From Staphylococcus hsinchuensis (GTDB taxonomy: Bacteria; Bacillota; Bacilli; Staphylococcales; Staphylococcaceae): a stretch of DNA of 64,000 bases. The position numbers and the translations under genes were made by a program. Location of the stretch: the NCBI RefSeq assembly GCF_038789205.1, contig NZ_CP128355.1, positions 124,001 through 188,000 of the forward strand, in the 5' to 3' direction. Numbering within the stretch: the first letter of the stretch is position 1; each line of letters starts with the position of its first letter. Shown here one piece after another: positions 51,080 to 60,512 of the stretch. A model generated the notes under the pieces. The model did not search any database. It saw nothing but the letters and a program-made list of their open reading frames with translations, and was not told where the DNA came from.

Positions 51080-51988
51080 TTATTTCAACAACTTTTTCTT
51101 CAAGTCAGTTCTCATATGTTCTAATGTATATGGATCATTATACCAATATGTTTCTGCTTGAACTTTGACTACATGATCTTTCTTAACAGCAGGAATGTTA
51201 TTCCATAAGTCTGTTTTTTCATATGAAGGTTTAGCTTTACCCTCACTTGTAGAAACGATATAGTCACCAGCATAATCTGCAATTTGTTCTTGTTTTATTT
51301 CTTTCCAACCATCTTTTTTCACAGCTTTTTCTAATTTAGATGGCATTTTCAAACCGAATGCTTGATATAAAACTTCGCCTCCTCGACCCCAGTTAGAGCC
51401 GTATGTGTAAAGCTTTTTATCGAACTCATCATAGATGGAAACTGTAGCGTCAGACCCAATTTTATCTTTGATTGCTTGACCATCTTTTTTAGTTTTAGAT
51501 TCCCATTCAGATTTCCATTTTTTAACTTTGTCTTCTTTTCCTAATAATTTACCTAATTCTTCTTGTTGGTCTAAATATTTATGTTTAGCATAATCATAAG
51601 GTACAGTTGGGGCAATCTTTTTATACTTCTTAATATTTTTATCTGTAGAAAGTACGACGATTAAATCAGGTTTCTTTTTCGCTACCTTCTCTACATCGTT
51701 GTCACCTATTTTTTCTACACCTTTAAATTTATTTTTAAGTATTTTACTGTTATCGACTTGTTTGTTAACAGCTACAATGTTACCACCTAGGTATTTAATA
51801 CCACCTGCATAACTTGGTGCTACCACTGCAATACGTTTAGGGTGCTTAGGCACATCTACAGATTTCCCGTTATCTAATTTATATGACTTAGTTTCTGCCT
51901 TGCTATCTTTTGAGCCGCTATCCGATTTATTACCGCATGCTGCTAAAACTAATACTAAAGCAATTAACGGAATTAATAATTTTCTCAT
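51080..51988 (-). CDS. fhuD2: Iron-hydroxamate-binding lipoprotein (FhuD2-like)
   Basis: A 302-aa siderophore-binding lipoprotein. Signal MRKLLIPLIALVLVLAAC with lipobox LAAC (Cys18), then the ABC class III binding fold, including HPKRIAVVAPSYAGGIKYLG near residue 53 and ADYAGDYIVSTSEGKAK. The sequence and length fit FhuD2, which in S. aureus delivers hydroxamate siderophores to FhuBG. No permease is adjacent, as expected for fhuD2. A Fur box overlaps its start region. Confidence 0.9.
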   Translation of the reverse strand: MRKLLIPLIALVLVLAACGNKSDSGSKDSKAETKSYKLDNGKSVDVPKHPKRIAVVAPSYAGGIKYLGGNIVAVNKQVDNSKILKNKFKGVEKIGDNDVEKVAKKKPDLIVVLSTDKNIKKYKKIAPTVPYDYAKHKYLDQQEELGKLLGKEDKVKKWKSEWESKTKKDGQAIKDKIGSDATVSIYDEFDKKLYTYGSNWGRGGEVLYQAFGLKMPSKLEKAVKKDGWKEIKQEQIADYAGDYIVSTSEGKAKPSYEKTDLWNNIPAVKKDHVVKVQAETYWYNDPYTLEHMRTDLKKKLLK

Positions 51989-52002
51989 TATGTCTCCTCC
52001 AT

Positions 52003-52056
52003 TGAAAATGATTATCAGTTAATAAAGATTATATAGATAAATTTGAAATTTGACAA
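52003..52056 (-). promoter_or_regulatory. fhuD2 promoter with Fur box
   Basis: In the leftward sense TTGTCA (complement of 52051-52056), 17 bp, TATAAT (complement of 52028-52033), then TGATAATCATTTTCA (complement of 52003-52017), which differs at one position from the 7-1-7 Fur consensus. The box covers the expected start point. Confidence 0.85.
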
Positions 52057-52141
52057 TAAGAAATTTGAAAATTGATAGATATTTCATTAGTAACAATAGA
52101 AAGCGAACATATTAATGAGTGATTCAAATAGATATTATTTT

Positions 52142-52180
52142 AAAATAAAATCCCTTACCTTTGTTTTTAGGTAAGGGTTT
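52142..52180 (-). terminator. Terminator after the acyl-CoA-dehydrogenase-like gene
   Basis: CCCTTACCT (52152-52160) pairs with 52169-52177; T-rich in the leftward sense. Confidence 0.75.
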
Positions 52181-52245
52181 ATTTGTTCTATATATTTTTG
52201 TAAAACATAGTAAATTGTCAAAATGATAAGTTTCTCTCTATTATT

Positions 52246-53397
52246 TTAAAACAATCCTTGAACTGACTTAGCAATATTCGTGTACGCCATATCTTCCATC
52301 GGTGGATTATGAATGCCCGCACGCATATCACGGTAGTAACGTTGTAAAGGTCGTTCCATTTCAAGGCTCTTAGCACCAACGATACGCATTGCTAAATCGA
52401 TAACTTCTAATCCTTGATTCATTACTAGAACTTTACTTGCAGATGTTTCATTCCACAATTGTTGCGGTTCAGAAGTATGATTATACATCGCAGCTGTACT
52501 CCACAAGAAATGTCTTGCTGATAACAATAAAGATTCCATCTTACCTATATTTTGTTGAACTGTTGTTATTTCACCAATTGTTCCATCAATACTATTTGGG
52601 CTATATGATTTTGCGAAATCTATAGCATAGTCTCTAGCAGCTTGTGCTATACCTAAATAAACGCTAGGAATATGAAGAATCCAACCATTTGGTTTTTTTC
52701 CACCTTCGCCACGGATTTCAACAAAGTTTTCTTTCGGAATTCGTACGTTATTAAGTACTAAATCATGACTTTCAGTCGCACGCATACCAATCATATTCCA
52801 GTTATCTGCAATTTCAACACCTGGCATATCTTTTGTTATGAGATAATAGCCCACTTTTTCTAAAGCTTGATCATAAGCACTTACGACAAAATGTGTGAGT
52901 CCTTTACTCATAGAAGTAAATGTCTTCACACCATCTACAACGATTTCACCGTCTTGTTCTACAGCATACGTTGCAGGTCTACCACCACGTGTAGGACTTC
53001 CAGTGTCTGCCTCGCTAATAGCTCTATTAACTAATGCGCCTTCTTTAATTTCCTTAGCAAATTGATCTAGCATGTCTTGTTCCCACATTTGTTGCTCATA
53101 CAATTGTCCAACGACGCTAAGATGCCACCCAATTGATAAAGCAGTGGCACCGTCAATCGCACCTAAATAGGTTTGAAGGATAACCATATCTTCGACTGTA
53201 GCACCTTCACCACCATATGCTTTAGGTAGAGTAAGTAATGTGTACCCTTCTTTCACTAACCATTCAATATTTTCATAAGGGAAACGTGAATGAACATCAT
53301 TGTATTCCGCTTTTTCTTTAAACTGATCTTTAATCGAATCGAATTTTTCTATCCATTTCTTTTGAATATCCGAATGTATTAACGCGGAATATTTCAA
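52246..53397 (-). CDS. Acyl-CoA dehydrogenase family flavoprotein (YdbM/DszC-like)
   Basis: A 383-aa protein with the acyl-CoA dehydrogenase fold: LPKAYGGEGATVEDM near residue 60, ISEADTGSP near 128 (flavin side), FTSMSKGLTHFVVSA, and MIGMRATESHDLVLNNVRIP. The members closest by pattern include B. subtilis YdbM and flavin monooxygenases of sulphur scavenging, which use this fold. Start is a TTG at 53395-53397 with AGGTG 6 nt upstream; a GTG three codons earlier overlaps that site. It is divergent from the amino-acid importer, hinting at a joint role in sulphur-compound use. Confidence 0.75.
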   Translation of the reverse strand: MKYSALIHSDIQKKWIEKFDSIKDQFKEKAEYNDVHSRFPYENIEWLVKEGYTLLTLPKAYGGEGATVEDMVILQTYLGAIDGATALSIGWHLSVVGQLYEQQMWEQDMLDQFAKEIKEGALVNRAISEADTGSPTRGGRPATYAVEQDGEIVVDGVKTFTSMSKGLTHFVVSAYDQALEKVGYYLITKDMPGVEIADNWNMIGMRATESHDLVLNNVRIPKENFVEIRGEGGKKPNGWILHIPSVYLGIAQAARDYAIDFAKSYSPNSIDGTIGEITTVQQNIGKMESLLLSARHFLWSTAAMYNHTSEPQQLWNETSASKVLVMNQGLEVIDLAMRIVGAKSLEMERPLQRYYRDMRAGIHNPPMEDMAYTNIAKSVQGLF

Positions 53398-53550
53398 AAC
53401 AATCACCTCATCGTTAACTTTATATAAAATTATTTAATCTTAGTTTAACACTCAACTTTTATGAAATAAAGTTAAATTCCTTTAATCCCTACTTTACCGA
53501 TAGGATATATTGTGATACTTTTTATATATTAGAAAATGGGGGCAAATAGA

Positions 53551-54297
53551 ATGATTACTGTAAATAACCTTATACACAAATATAAATCAAATACAACGCT
53601 AAACGATGTGAGCTTTTCACAAGAAAAAGGGACAGTGACTGCAATAATCGGACCGAGTGGATCAGGGAAAACCACTCTATTAAGAACTTTAAATGGGCTT
53701 GCAATGCCAGAATCTGGAACAATACAAATTAGTAATCAAATATTTGATACTGCAAAACATAGTAAAAAAGAAGTGACCCAATTACGCCAAAAATCAGCGA
53801 TGGTCTTCCAAAATTATAATCTATTTAAAAATAAAACAATTCTCGAAAATATCACTGAAGGCCTTATATATGGGCAAGGACATAATAAAAAGGAAGCAGA
53901 AGAAATCGCTTTATCTTATTTGGATCGCGTTCATTTAACATCACATAAAGATAAATACCCAATACAACTATCAGGAGGGCAAAGTCAACGTGTTGGTATC
54001 GTACGTGCCTTAGCGCTCAATCCTGAGGTGCTGTTATTGGATGAACCGACTTCTGCACTCGACCCTGAATCGATACAAAGTATTCTTAAGCTAATTAAAT
54101 CAATTGCTGAAGAAGGTATGACAATGGTACTCGTTACACATGAAATACAATTTGCAAAAGCAATTGCGGATCAAATTTTATTTATTGACGAAGGCAAAAT
54201 CATTCATCATGGCACGCCTAATGAGGTGTTAGAACAAACAGACTCAGATAGAATCCATCGTTTCTTAAATAAAGTAGGAACGGAGCGTGAACTATAG
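53551..54297 (+). CDS. Polar amino-acid ABC transporter ATP-binding protein
   Basis: A 248-aa ATPase. Walker A GPSGSGKTT near residue 34, Q-loop VFQNYNLF, signature LSGGQSQRVGIVRA near 138, Walker B VLLLDEPTSALDP. This is the GlnQ/TcyC/TcyN type. The start at 53551 has GGGGG 8 nt upstream; the ATG at 53536 would overlap that site. First of four overlapping genes (ATPase, binding protein, two permeases). Confidence 0.9.
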   Translation: MITVNNLIHKYKSNTTLNDVSFSQEKGTVTAIIGPSGSGKTTLLRTLNGLAMPESGTIQISNQIFDTAKHSKKEVTQLRQKSAMVFQNYNLFKNKTILENITEGLIYGQGHNKKEAEEIALSYLDRVHLTSHKDKYPIQLSGGQSQRVGIVRALALNPEVLLLDEPTSALDPESIQSILKLIKSIAEEGMTMVLVTHEIQFAKAIADQILFIDEGKIIHHGTPNEVLEQTDSDRIHRFLNKVGTEREL

Positions 54298-55148
54298 TGA
54301 CAATAAGAAAATGGTTCATGATTGCATTATTTTTAACAATGATTATCACTTTAACAGCCTGCAATTCTCAGGATGATCAATCTGGTAAAGGTCATAAAAA
54401 AGAAGTTAAAGTTGCATTATCTGCTGAAGTCAATCCACCCTACCTTTATACAAATAAGAAAAATGAATTTGTCGGCTTAGATATGGATTATATGAAAATG
54501 TTAGAGAAGAAATTGCCCCAATATGATTTTAAATATGAAGTGGGCGAAGAAGAATCTAATTTAGTTGGTATCGGCTCCGGTAAGTTCGATATGGGTATCA
54601 ACTGGTTCTTCAAAACTCCTGAACGTGAGAAACAATTTCTTTATCAAGATGTCCCATATAGTTACGCATTACCGTTATTAGTCGTTAATAAAGATACAAA
54701 CAATATCCATAGCTTAAACGATTTACCAAATAAAAAGTTAACACCAATGGCTCCAAGTGGTGGGTTATATTCTATCTTAACGCAATATAATAAATCTCAT
54801 GATTCAAAAATTGATATAGATACAATCCAAGAACCTTCCAATGGTGATAGTTTAAAAATGGTAAGTCAACAACGCCGTGATGCAATGTTCTTAAATTGGA
54901 ATACTTATACTGCAATACAAGAACAAATTAACGCCGATGTTAAAATTGGAGGCATCGTTAAGAAAGAACCGCTTCATATTGTCTATAATAAAAAACAACA
55001 AAAATTACATGACGATATTGATAAAGCGACTCAGGAGTTAAAAGACGAAGGGAAGTTACAAAAACTTTCTAAAAAATATTTCGATATTAACATCTTCGAT
55101 AGTCTAGAAGATATAAATAAAAATAAAGATAAATTGGAGGTGGAATAA
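54297..55148 (+). CDS. Amino-acid ABC transporter substrate-binding lipoprotein (SBP family 3)
   Basis: A 283-aa lipoprotein, signal MTIRKWFMIALFLTMIITL with lipobox LTAC (Cys22). EVNPPYLYTNKKNEFVGLDMDY and FDMGINWFFKTPEREKQFLY are the ligand lobes of bacterial family 3 binding proteins. It starts at GTG, whose G is the last base of the ATPase stop TAG. The ligand might be a cystine-like compound by analogy with Tcy systems; not shown. Confidence 0.88.
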   Translation: MTIRKWFMIALFLTMIITLTACNSQDDQSGKGHKKEVKVALSAEVNPPYLYTNKKNEFVGLDMDYMKMLEKKLPQYDFKYEVGEEESNLVGIGSGKFDMGINWFFKTPEREKQFLYQDVPYSYALPLLVVNKDTNNIHSLNDLPNKKLTPMAPSGGLYSILTQYNKSHDSKIDIDTIQEPSNGDSLKMVSQQRRDAMFLNWNTYTAIQEQINADVKIGGIVKKEPLHIVYNKKQQKLHDDIDKATQELKDEGKLQKLSKKYFDINIFDSLEDINKNKDKLEVE

Positions 55149-55834
55149 TGTCAAATTCAGTAAACTGGCCAGACTTATTTGCACAAGTTTTACAACAATT
55201 ACCACTAACATTATTGATGATTATTATTTCACTTATCTTTGCTATTATAATCGGATTTATATTAGCTACGATCCGTATTAAAAAAATAAAAATACTTTCA
55301 CCTATCGTACGTGTATACATTTCATTCATTCGAAGCACACCACTGTTAGTACAATTATTTTTAGTCTATTTTGCTTTACCTCAAGTGTTGTTACTCATTC
55401 ATATAGATATTAATCATTTTAGTAGATTATTTTTCGTGATTCTAGCTTTTTCATTGCATACAGGTGCTTATTTATCAGAAATTATTCGTGCTGGTTTTCA
55501 ATCTGTCGAATATAGTCAAATTGAAGCAGGACTATCGGTAGGTTTATCTTATCCAAGAATTTTAAAAGATATCGTTATTCCGCAAGCATTACGTAATAGT
55601 ATACCTAACTTAACGACTCAAATTATTGAACTCGTCAAAGATACTTCGCTTGCATTTACAATTGGTATTATTGATATGATGGGTCAAGTTAAATTGATTA
55701 TCGGAAATAATTATGGTTTAGGCATGCTAGAAGTCTATATTGTAATTTCAATTATTTATTGGATGATCGCACTTATTATACAAGGTGTCTTTACACTAAT
55801 TAATAAACGCGCTCAGAAACCATATCAAGTATAG
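55148..55834 (+). CDS. Amino-acid ABC transporter permease 1 (HisM/TcyL-like)
   Basis: A 228-aa permease. FIRSTPLLVQLFLVYFALPQ near residue 58 and the EAA loop AGLSVGLSYPRILKDIVIPQ near 137 are typical of HisMQ-type subunits. Its ATG overlaps the binding-protein stop by one base (TAATG), with GGAGG just upstream. Confidence 0.9.
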   Translation: MSNSVNWPDLFAQVLQQLPLTLLMIIISLIFAIIIGFILATIRIKKIKILSPIVRVYISFIRSTPLLVQLFLVYFALPQVLLLIHIDINHFSRLFFVILAFSLHTGAYLSEIIRAGFQSVEYSQIEAGLSVGLSYPRILKDIVIPQALRNSIPNLTTQIIELVKDTSLAFTIGIIDMMGQVKLIIGNNYGLGMLEVYIVISIIYWMIALIIQGVFTLINKRAQKPYQV

Positions 55835-55847
55835 GAGGTGCATAGCA

Positions 55848-56543
55848 ATGTCATTTTTATTATATACAGTGACCGAGGTAATCAAAGGTGTGCCTAAAAC
55901 TTTAGCTATTTCAATCGTAGCGATGGTAGTGGGGCTTGCGATAGGTACACTATTTGCAATCATTCGTGTTAAACGTATTCCTGTATTATCACAACTTATC
56001 GTAATTTATAATTCTTTTTTCAGAAGCACTCCATTAATTGTACAATTATTTTTAGTTTATTATGGTCTGCCTGCACTGATTCTCACGTTGAATAGTAAGT
56101 TGCATTTGTCAATTAACCCTGATTTGTTTCCACCGTTAGTGATAGCCTTTATCGTCTTTTCTTTCCATGCAGTAGCATATTTAAGCGAAGCAATTAAAGG
56201 TGGTTTGCAATCTGTGGATGATGCTCAAATCGAGGCTGCCCAAACTGTAGGGTTATCCAAGTTCAACATATATAGAAGAATCGTGTTACCTCAAGCCTTT
56301 GGTTATGCACTTCCAAATATTGAAAATCAATATATCATGTTATTAAAAGGAACTTCTCTCGCTTTTGCAATTCAAGTTACAGAAATCATGGCGATCAGTC
56401 ACGTGATTGCAAATGAAGGCTACCGATTTGTAGCTGTCTATTCAGTGGCAGCAATATTCTACTGGTTGTTAGCGGCGATATTCGAATTTATCTTTAATAA
56501 ACTTGAACATAAAACGACCAAACATTTACAACCAACTTCATAA
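55848..56543 (+). CDS. Amino-acid ABC transporter permease 2 (HisQ/TcyM-like)
   Basis: A 231-aa permease paralogous to the previous one: FFRSTPLIVQLFLVYYGLPA near residue 58 and AQTVGLSKFNIYRRIVLPQA near 138. AGGAGGT precedes the ATG. Two different permeases in one system match TcyLM-type (B. subtilis ytmI operon) and His-type importers. Last gene, followed by a terminator. Confidence 0.9.
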   Translation: MSFLLYTVTEVIKGVPKTLAISIVAMVVGLAIGTLFAIIRVKRIPVLSQLIVIYNSFFRSTPLIVQLFLVYYGLPALILTLNSKLHLSINPDLFPPLVIAFIVFSFHAVAYLSEAIKGGLQSVDDAQIEAAQTVGLSKFNIYRRIVLPQAFGYALPNIENQYIMLLKGTSLAFAIQVTEIMAISHVIANEGYRFVAVYSVAAIFYWLLAAIFEFIFNKLEHKTTKHLQPTS

Positions 56544-56550
56544 ACATAAA

Positions 56551-56597
56551 AAAACAAACTGTTGAACTGATATAAATTAGCAACAGTTTGTTTTTAT
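56551..56597. terminator. Bidirectional terminator
   Basis: AAAACAAACTGTTG (56551-56564) pairs with CAACAGTTTGTTTT (56581-56594), A- and T-flanked, between convergent genes. Confidence 0.9.
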
Positions 56598-56602
56598 TTA
56601 TA

Positions 56603-57682
56603 TTAAGCTAAGCTTTCAGCATATTTTCTTTTTAGTGCATAATATCTTTTTACTTTTTTAGGCATCGCACCATGTTGTAATTCATCTTTCGTCATGATTG
56701 GATAATTTTTAAAGGCAAGTGAACCAACGTAGCCACAAATTGCACTAGAGACTGCACACATTCCAGCGACAAGTAATACCGTTCCTGGGTGGTTAAAACC
56801 AAACATGACCATAAAGCCAGCTATCGGTGTCGCAGTTCCTGTGGCATCATTAACAAGGCCAAACATTGCGATAATTACACCAGAAATTGCCCCACCAACA
56901 AAGTTCGTGACGTAGACCGGAATTGGATTTGCTGTAACAATATCAGCTTGTGACAATGGTTCTATCGCTACTGAAATTGTTGTCTTACAATCACCAAATT
57001 TCATACGTTTAAAGAACACGTAGTTCATGAATGATGATGCGAAAACCGCTAAAGCACCAATTGCCATCGGAGTGCCTGTCAGACCTAATAAAGCAGTTAA
57101 AGCCATTGAACTTAATGGCGCTGTTGCAACGACTGTTACAATACCACCTAAGACTATACCCATCAGTATCGGACTTGACGTTGTTGACTCTTTAATAATG
57201 TTCCCGATTTGTACTAACGTCGCATCAACGAGTGGCGTTGTACCCATTGCAATTAAACGTGTCAACGGAGCAACAACGATAATAGCTGCAATTAAATCTA
57301 AGCCATCTGGCACCTTCTCTTCCATCCATTTCATACCAAAACTCATTATGTATCCGGCAACAAATCCAGGTAGTAAATCCATATTGCCACATGCAACTGC
57401 GATAACAAATGCGTATACTGGAGATACTCCCATCGCTAACGCTACAAGTCCTGCAGCTGCTACACCACCTAATCCACCTGCTGCTTCTCCTAATTTACCT
57501 AAGAACGTTAATCCAAACAAATCTCCACCGACATACTTGTGAAATGCTTCAACAAGAAATGATGCGATAGCAGCGTTTGCTAATGCACCCATTGCTTTTC
57601 CGCCATTAGGTGCCTTATTCGTAAACAACGTAAACAAACATAAAACACACCCTAAAAAAATAACCCCTATGATTAAATTCAT
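56603..57682 (-). CDS. PfoR-like membrane protein / PTS IIC-like transporter subunit
   Basis: A 359-aa membrane protein with about ten helices of the PfoR family (PTS EIIC-like; related to a putative perfringolysin O regulator of Clostridium). Glycine/alanine-rich helices (EAAGGLGGVAAAGLVALAMG), ACGNMDLLPGFVAGYIMSFG and GFMVMFGFNHPGTVLLVAGM mark it. Substrate and any regulatory role are unknown. It has no adjoining EIIA/EIIB genes. Confidence 0.8.
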   Translation of the reverse strand: MNLIIGVIFLGCVLCLFTLFTNKAPNGGKAMGALANAAIASFLVEAFHKYVGGDLFGLTFLGKLGEAAGGLGGVAAAGLVALAMGVSPVYAFVIAVACGNMDLLPGFVAGYIMSFGMKWMEEKVPDGLDLIAAIIVVAPLTRLIAMGTTPLVDATLVQIGNIIKESTTSSPILMGIVLGGIVTVVATAPLSSMALTALLGLTGTPMAIGALAVFASSFMNYVFFKRMKFGDCKTTISVAIEPLSQADIVTANPIPVYVTNFVGGAISGVIIAMFGLVNDATGTATPIAGFMVMFGFNHPGTVLLVAGMCAVSSAICGYVGSLAFKNYPIMTKDELQHGAMPKKVKRYYALKRKYAESLA

Positions 57683-57833
57683 AAAAATCCCCTTCTTTTT
57701 TTATGCATTTTGTATGCGCTTTCATTCTACAAAAAGAAGTATAGCATATTTCAATAAGTATTAAAATTAAATATAAGTGGAATATTTCATTTTTTAAAAA
57801 CTTATCAATCTTTTAATACTTTTTATTAGAGAT

Positions 57834-58190
57834 TTACATTTTTTGCAGTTGCATTTGTAATGATTCAATTGTTTGTTCAATGCGCTTACGTTGTTCATTA
57901 CTAACGTTTACTACGACTGCACGTTCATCCAAGTCACTTCTTGTTTTACTTAAATAGTCCATTTTAATTAGCTTTTGTAATGCTTTTGTTAGGTAATATG
58001 GCTTTAAACCTGAATACTCGGCTATTGTTTTTGCTGTAATGTTATTATCTTCAGTTTGATAAATGTAGTTTAAAATAAAAATTTCTTCGTAATTCAACTT
58101 ATATTCGTTTTTTGATAGTTTAAAAAATTGTTTCCCTTGCTGGAATACTGTGATTAAATCATTTAATGTTTCAAAATTATTGCGTTTCAT
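57834..58190 (-). CDS. sarR: SarA-family transcriptional regulator SarR
   Basis: A 118-aa one-domain winged helix. The block LKPYYLTKALQKLIKMDYLS (about 62-82) with RSDLDERAVVVNVSNEQR after it matches SarR of S. aureus (115 aa) in length and pattern, including the DER of the wing. In S. aureus SarR lowers sarA expression by binding its promoters. Monocistronic. A 20-bp repeat lies about 235 bp upstream. Confidence 0.88.
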   Translation of the reverse strand: MKRNNFETLNDLITVFQQGKQFFKLSKNEYKLNYEEIFILNYIYQTEDNNITAKTIAEYSGLKPYYLTKALQKLIKMDYLSKTRSDLDERAVVVNVSNEQRKRIEQTIESLQMQLQKM

Positions 58191-58422
58191 AAAATCACTC
58201 CTTGTGTTATTTCTTGTTGTTTTTATAAATAATAATAAATAAAAACGATAAGATACATTTATACTAAACCACTTTATGCTATTAGTTCAATAAAATGAAC
58301 TATGCAAAATCTGAATAATTACCATTCATTTATTAATGTTTAATTTTATTTTCCAATTTTTAATGTTTAGACACTTGTTTTATTACTAAATTGTTCAAAA
58401 TTTTAATTTTTAATATCCATAC

Positions 58423-58442
58423 ATGTAACAATCGTTTTCTAT
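58423..58442. repeat. 20-bp element identical to 45699-45718
   Basis: ATGTAACAATCGTTTTCTAT, found here between sarR and the DoxX gene and again upstream of the GbsR-like gene. The surrounding spacer (58191-58520) is AT-rich with no convincing gene. Confidence 0.6.
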
Positions 58443-58520
58443 TTTATGCAATTTTTATCTGATAACTCGGGATTAATTATTAAACACGCCTGCACCCTTG
58501 TAAATAAATATTTAATATAA

Positions 58521-58564
58521 AAAACGATGGTTTCTACTTCTCTCCATAGAAACCATCGTTTTCT
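58521..58564. terminator. Terminator after the DoxX gene
   Basis: AAAACGATGGTTTCTA (58521-58536) pairs perfectly with 58547-58562, 10-base loop, A-rich/T-rich flanks. Confidence 0.9.
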
Positions 58565-58609
58565 CTTAATCTGAATACAAATGTCTCAGACTTATTTTAC
58601 TGTATAAAT

Positions 58610-58969
58610 TTATTTTTTCTTACAATCTAAAGTGTCTAGGAAACTTAATGCAGCTAAACCAAGTAAATCTAAAGCATGTTTCGCACCTGCTTTACCGTGG
58701 CCTGCTTCAAAGTGTTTAAATGCTGCCATTCCTAATACACCAAATGTAAATATTGAGCCTAAACGAGATAAGTTTTTACTTGCAAAACTGAATGTGAAAA
58801 ACAGTGCAGCTAATGCTTCTAATGCACCTGCTAAAGGTACAGAATTTGAAGGCATATTGAAGACATTTTCGAATGTATCTTTCATGCCTTGGTCACCTTT
58901 TAATTTAGGTTTTGAAGCTCCATATAATTCTTTAGCTAACTTTAGATTTGTTAAATAACGTAAAATCAT
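58610..58969 (-). CDS. DoxX family membrane protein
   Basis: A 119-aa protein with four helices at about 43-62, 67-85 and 95-112 plus a weaker first segment; short polar start. The arrangement PLAGALEALAALFFTFSFAS and FTFGVLGMAAFKHFEAGHGK fits DoxX/DoxD-like proteins, some of which support redox balance. It begins at the base after the stop of the luciferase-like gene (TAAATG), with GGAGAG inside the end of that gene, so the two are coupled. Confidence 0.75.
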   Translation of the reverse strand: MILRYLTNLKLAKELYGASKPKLKGDQGMKDTFENVFNMPSNSVPLAGALEALAALFFTFSFASKNLSRLGSIFTFGVLGMAAFKHFEAGHGKAGAKHALDLLGLAALSFLDTLDCKKK

Positions 58970-60037
58970 TTACATACTCTCCTTCTCTTTATCCTCAAAA
59001 TATTTATCTACAATAGGTTTTACACGTTTTGCCAAGAGTTCAATCGTATTTATTGTTTTTTCATGAGGCATTGAACCAACAGGAGTGTGTAGCATAAATC
59101 GTGTAATCCCTAATGTTTCAACAGTATCAATTATTTTTTGCGCAACTGTTTCAGGACTACCTACATATAAAGCACCATTAGGTCCCAGCTCTCTTTCAAA
59201 ACTGTTCTCACTATATGGAGGCCAACCTCTTTCACGCGCTAAGACATCATGACTAGCTTTAACTGAAGGGAAGAACTCTCTTCTTGCTTGTTCATCTGTT
59301 TCAGCAATATAGCCCCATGAATGTACTCCAATTGGTAATTTATCTACGTCATGTCCGTACGCTTCAGCGTTTGCTTTATAAACGTCAACGTGTCCCTTGA
59401 AACGTTTTGGGTCTCCCCCTATGATCGCATAAGTTATTGGTAATCCTAAAGCCCCAGCTTTTAAAGAAGATTCTGGAGTACCGCCAGTTGCTATACTGAT
59501 TGGAATTGGTCCAAACTCTGATCTTGGATAAACGCCTAAACCTTCAATTGAAGGTCTAAAATGCCCTTTCCAATTTACAACTTCATTATGATTGATGTGC
59601 GTTAACAAATCAATTTTTTCATTGAAAAGCTCATCATAATCATTAAGATTGTAACCAAATAATGGGAATGATTCAATAAATGAGCCTCTACCTACAATGA
59701 TTTCTGCTCGTCCATTCGAAATTGCGTTTAATGTTGAAAAACGTTGATACACCCTAACTGGATCATCTGAAGATAATACAGTAACAGCACTACTTAATTT
59801 AATATTATTAGTAGTTCGAGCTGCAGCAGATAATACTGATACCGGATCTGATACTGCATAATCAGGTCGATGATGTTCTCCTAACCCATAAACATCTAGA
59901 CCATTACGGTCTGCTACTTCTATTTCTTCTATAATATTTCTAATTCGTTCTCCTGCAGTGATCGCGTCAGAACGTCCTTCATCAGTATAAATGTCACTGT
60001 TATCCGCAAAAGACGTTAAACCAAGTTCTATTCTCAT
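58970..60037 (-). CDS. LLM class flavin-dependent oxidoreductase
   Basis: A 355-aa luciferase-like monooxygenase, different from the one at 1312. MRIELGLTSFADNSDIYTDE, YGLGEHHRPDYAVSDPVSVL near residue 50 and RAEIIVGRGSFIESFPLFGY near 107 are typical. It should use reduced flavin and oxygen. AGGAGG is 8 nt before the ATG. Operon with the DoxX gene, suggesting a redox role; substrate unknown. Confidence 0.87.
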   Translation of the reverse strand: MRIELGLTSFADNSDIYTDEGRSDAITAGERIRNIIEEIEVADRNGLDVYGLGEHHRPDYAVSDPVSVLSAAARTTNNIKLSSAVTVLSSDDPVRVYQRFSTLNAISNGRAEIIVGRGSFIESFPLFGYNLNDYDELFNEKIDLLTHINHNEVVNWKGHFRPSIEGLGVYPRSEFGPIPISIATGGTPESSLKAGALGLPITYAIIGGDPKRFKGHVDVYKANAEAYGHDVDKLPIGVHSWGYIAETDEQARREFFPSVKASHDVLARERGWPPYSENSFERELGPNGALYVGSPETVAQKIIDTVETLGITRFMLHTPVGSMPHEKTINTIELLAKRVKPIVDKYFEDKEKESM

Positions 60038-60373
60038 GACACTTTCCTCCTTAATCAGTATAATTTTTATACCAATATCGTAATCCTTTTTTTATTCCTT
60101 GTCAACTACTCAGATTTTCTCTTCAATTTAGCTAAAAATTGTCTGCTTATAATAGGAAATTATTTTGAGCAGAGGACGATATAATTAAATGCATTTCAAT
60201 AACAAATTACACTCATGCATTAGAACTTGAAATATTCTGTTATATTACAAAAACGTAATACTGTTGAGAATTACCAGTAACTAAACACTATCAAAACATT
60301 GATATTATGCACTTTTTAAATTGTGACATTTAACTGTTATTTGTTACATATACACATAATTTATTAGAACTAA

Positions 60374-60390
60374 ATTACAAAATGATAACA
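60374..60390 (-). promoter_or_regulatory. WalR-type box upstream of ssaA
   Basis: In the leftward sense TGTTAT, 5 bp, TGTAAT (complement of 60374-60390), fitting TGTWAH-N5-TGTWAH. ssaA is a known WalKR target in S. aureus. The rest of the 60038-60512 spacer is AT-rich with no ORF. Confidence 0.65.
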
Positions 60391-60512
60391 TCCCACACAA
60401 ACATAAAAATTTTTGGTAGAGTATTGCTTGTCGTTAAAACAACGAAAAATATTAAAGTTAGTCATTTGAGACTGGGAATAAATTTTTATCTATTTTAGGA
60501 GGATATTTAACA

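Noticed and set aside
57027..57542. 171-codon + strand frame inside the PfoR-like gene
   Set aside because: Rich in Pro/Ala/Asn as expected for the antisense of Gly/Ala-rich helices; no start signals.
58446..58520. 24-codon + strand ORF between sarR and the DoxX gene
   Set aside because: No ribosome binding site, no hydrophobic or conserved pattern; composition fits chance.
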